This document shows, in pieces, positions 12,675 through 13,108 of a DNA stretch of 13,108 nt; positions within the stretch are counted from its first letter, which is position 1, and the number at the start of each line of letters is the position of its first letter. The notes beneath the pieces are model-generated. The model was not told the DNA's origin. It was given only the letters and a program-made list of their open reading frames with translations, and made no database searches. This DNA is from SCGC-AG-212-J23 sp035649175 (GTDB taxonomy: Bacteria; Pseudomonadota; Gammaproteobacteria; Burkholderiales; SG8-39), in assembly GCA_035649175.1 (NCBI GenBank), contig DASRKB010000255.1, positions 1 through 13,108 of the forward strand, written 5' to 3'. Both the position numbers and the translations under genes were made by a program.

Positions 12675-13108
12675 CGCGTCGCGTCGTCGCCACCACCACG
12701 CCGGCGATGATCGTGGCGATCCCGGCGGCGTGGAAGGCGGCGAACCTCTCGTCGAGCAGGACGATGGCGAGTACGGTGGCGAACGCCGGCAGGAGGTGCA
12801 GCGTGAAGCCGGCGGTGTTGGCACCAACGACCGCCACGCCGCGGTTCCAGAACATGAAGCCTGCGACCGAGGCTGCGAGCGCGACGTAGAGCACCCCCGT
12901 GACGAGCGTCGCGGAGGGCAGCCCCGCGGGCGGCTCCCTCAGCAGCGCGAGCCCGTAGAACGGCGCGAGCATCGCCACACCCATCACCGAGATCACGAAG
13001 AGGAAGGCCGCGCCCTCGAGCGCCGGCGGCCGGCGCTTGAGCAGCACCGAGTAGATGCCCCAGATCGGCATGGCGAGCAGAATCCAGGCGTCGCCGACAT
13101 TGAACTCG
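12670..13108 (-). CDS. EamA/DMT-superfamily membrane transporter, C-terminal half (partial)
   Basis: The frame is open to the right edge and stops at TAA 12670-12672. The visible 145 residues begin EFNVGDAWILLAMPIWGIYSVLLKRR, the typical opening of the second EamA repeat. Five hydrophobic segments can be seen: one in that opening, one from FLFVISVMGVAMLAPFYGLAL, one from LVTGVLYVALAASVAGFMFW, one from HLLPAFATVLAIVLL after GANTAGFTL, and the terminal GIATIIAGVVVA. DERF between the last two is a common motif of the family. EamA proteins are ten-helix inner-membrane exporters or permeases of small metabolites; the substrate is unknown. It lies just 22 bases upstream of tetR on the same strand. 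It could be read through into the operon, but the operator and -10 box inside its 3' end suggest a separate unit downstream. Confidence 0.9.
   Translation of the reverse strand, partial: EFNVGDAWILLAMPIWGIYSVLLKRRPPALEGAAFLFVISVMGVAMLAPFYGLALLREPPAGLPSATLVTGVLYVALAASVAGFMFWNRGVAVVGANTAGFTLHLLPAFATVLAIVLLDERFAAFHAAGIATIIAGVVVATTRRV

Overview
The window is very GC-rich chromosomal DNA with G or C at nearly every third codon position. Two things point to a betaproteobacterium, probably Burkholderiales-like. One is a pair of Bug/TctC-type periplasmic solute-binding proteins, a family greatly expanded in that group. The other is a short palindrome near the left edge of the kind that translates as 'WVPAFAGTT', common in beta/gammaproteobacterial genomes. 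The genus cannot be named from the sequence alone.

Layout, left to right. Bases 1-64 are the last codons of a + strand gene that enters from the left. It is followed by a palindromic repeat that can act as its terminator (67-105). From 113 to 12647 there are twelve tightly packed genes, all on the minus strand, so transcription runs from right to left. In transcription order they are: TetR regulator, atypical NAD(P)-binding epimerase-like protein, two-domain GNAT acetyltransferase, DHDPS-family lyase/aldolase, PHP/DUF3604-like metallohydrolase, iron-type alcohol dehydrogenase, arylsulfotransferase-like beta-propeller, Bug receptor 1, enolase-superfamily (muconate-cycloisomerase-type) enzyme, Bug receptor 2, CrtI/PYROXD2-like FAD oxidoreductase, and CoxG-like SRPBCC protein. 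Upstream of tetR, and running off the right edge, is the C-terminal half of an EamA/DMT-family membrane transporter on the same strand.

Nine of the eleven junctions inside the cluster are overlaps or gaps of at most 7 bases (ATGA, GTGA, TGATG). The other two gaps, 17 and 14 bases, each lie in front of a Bug gene and hold a strong Shine-Dalgarno sequence. This is a single-operon architecture. A perfect 8+8 inverted repeat (12652-12671) overlaps a consensus TATAAT -10 box immediately upstream of tetR. It is the obvious operator, suggesting that TetR represses its own operon until an inducer appears.

Working interpretation (inference): this is an inducible catabolic operon for an unidentified organic acid or lipophilic/aromatic substrate. 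Two periplasmic binding proteins would recognise acid substrates. The enolase-superfamily enzyme, DHDPS-type lyase, metallohydrolase, Fe-ADH and FAD oxidoreductase would process them. The CoxG-like protein is probably an accessory to the FAD enzyme. No membrane TctAB subunits, CoA ligase or ring-cleavage dioxygenase is present, so the substrate cannot be deduced. The unusual points are the gene combination itself, a reductase-like protein lacking the SDR lysine, a CoxG homologue without CO dehydrogenase, and a REP-like palindrome inside the GNAT coding frame.

There is no RNA gene, CRISPR array, insertion sequence or gene-free stretch over 300 bases in the window.
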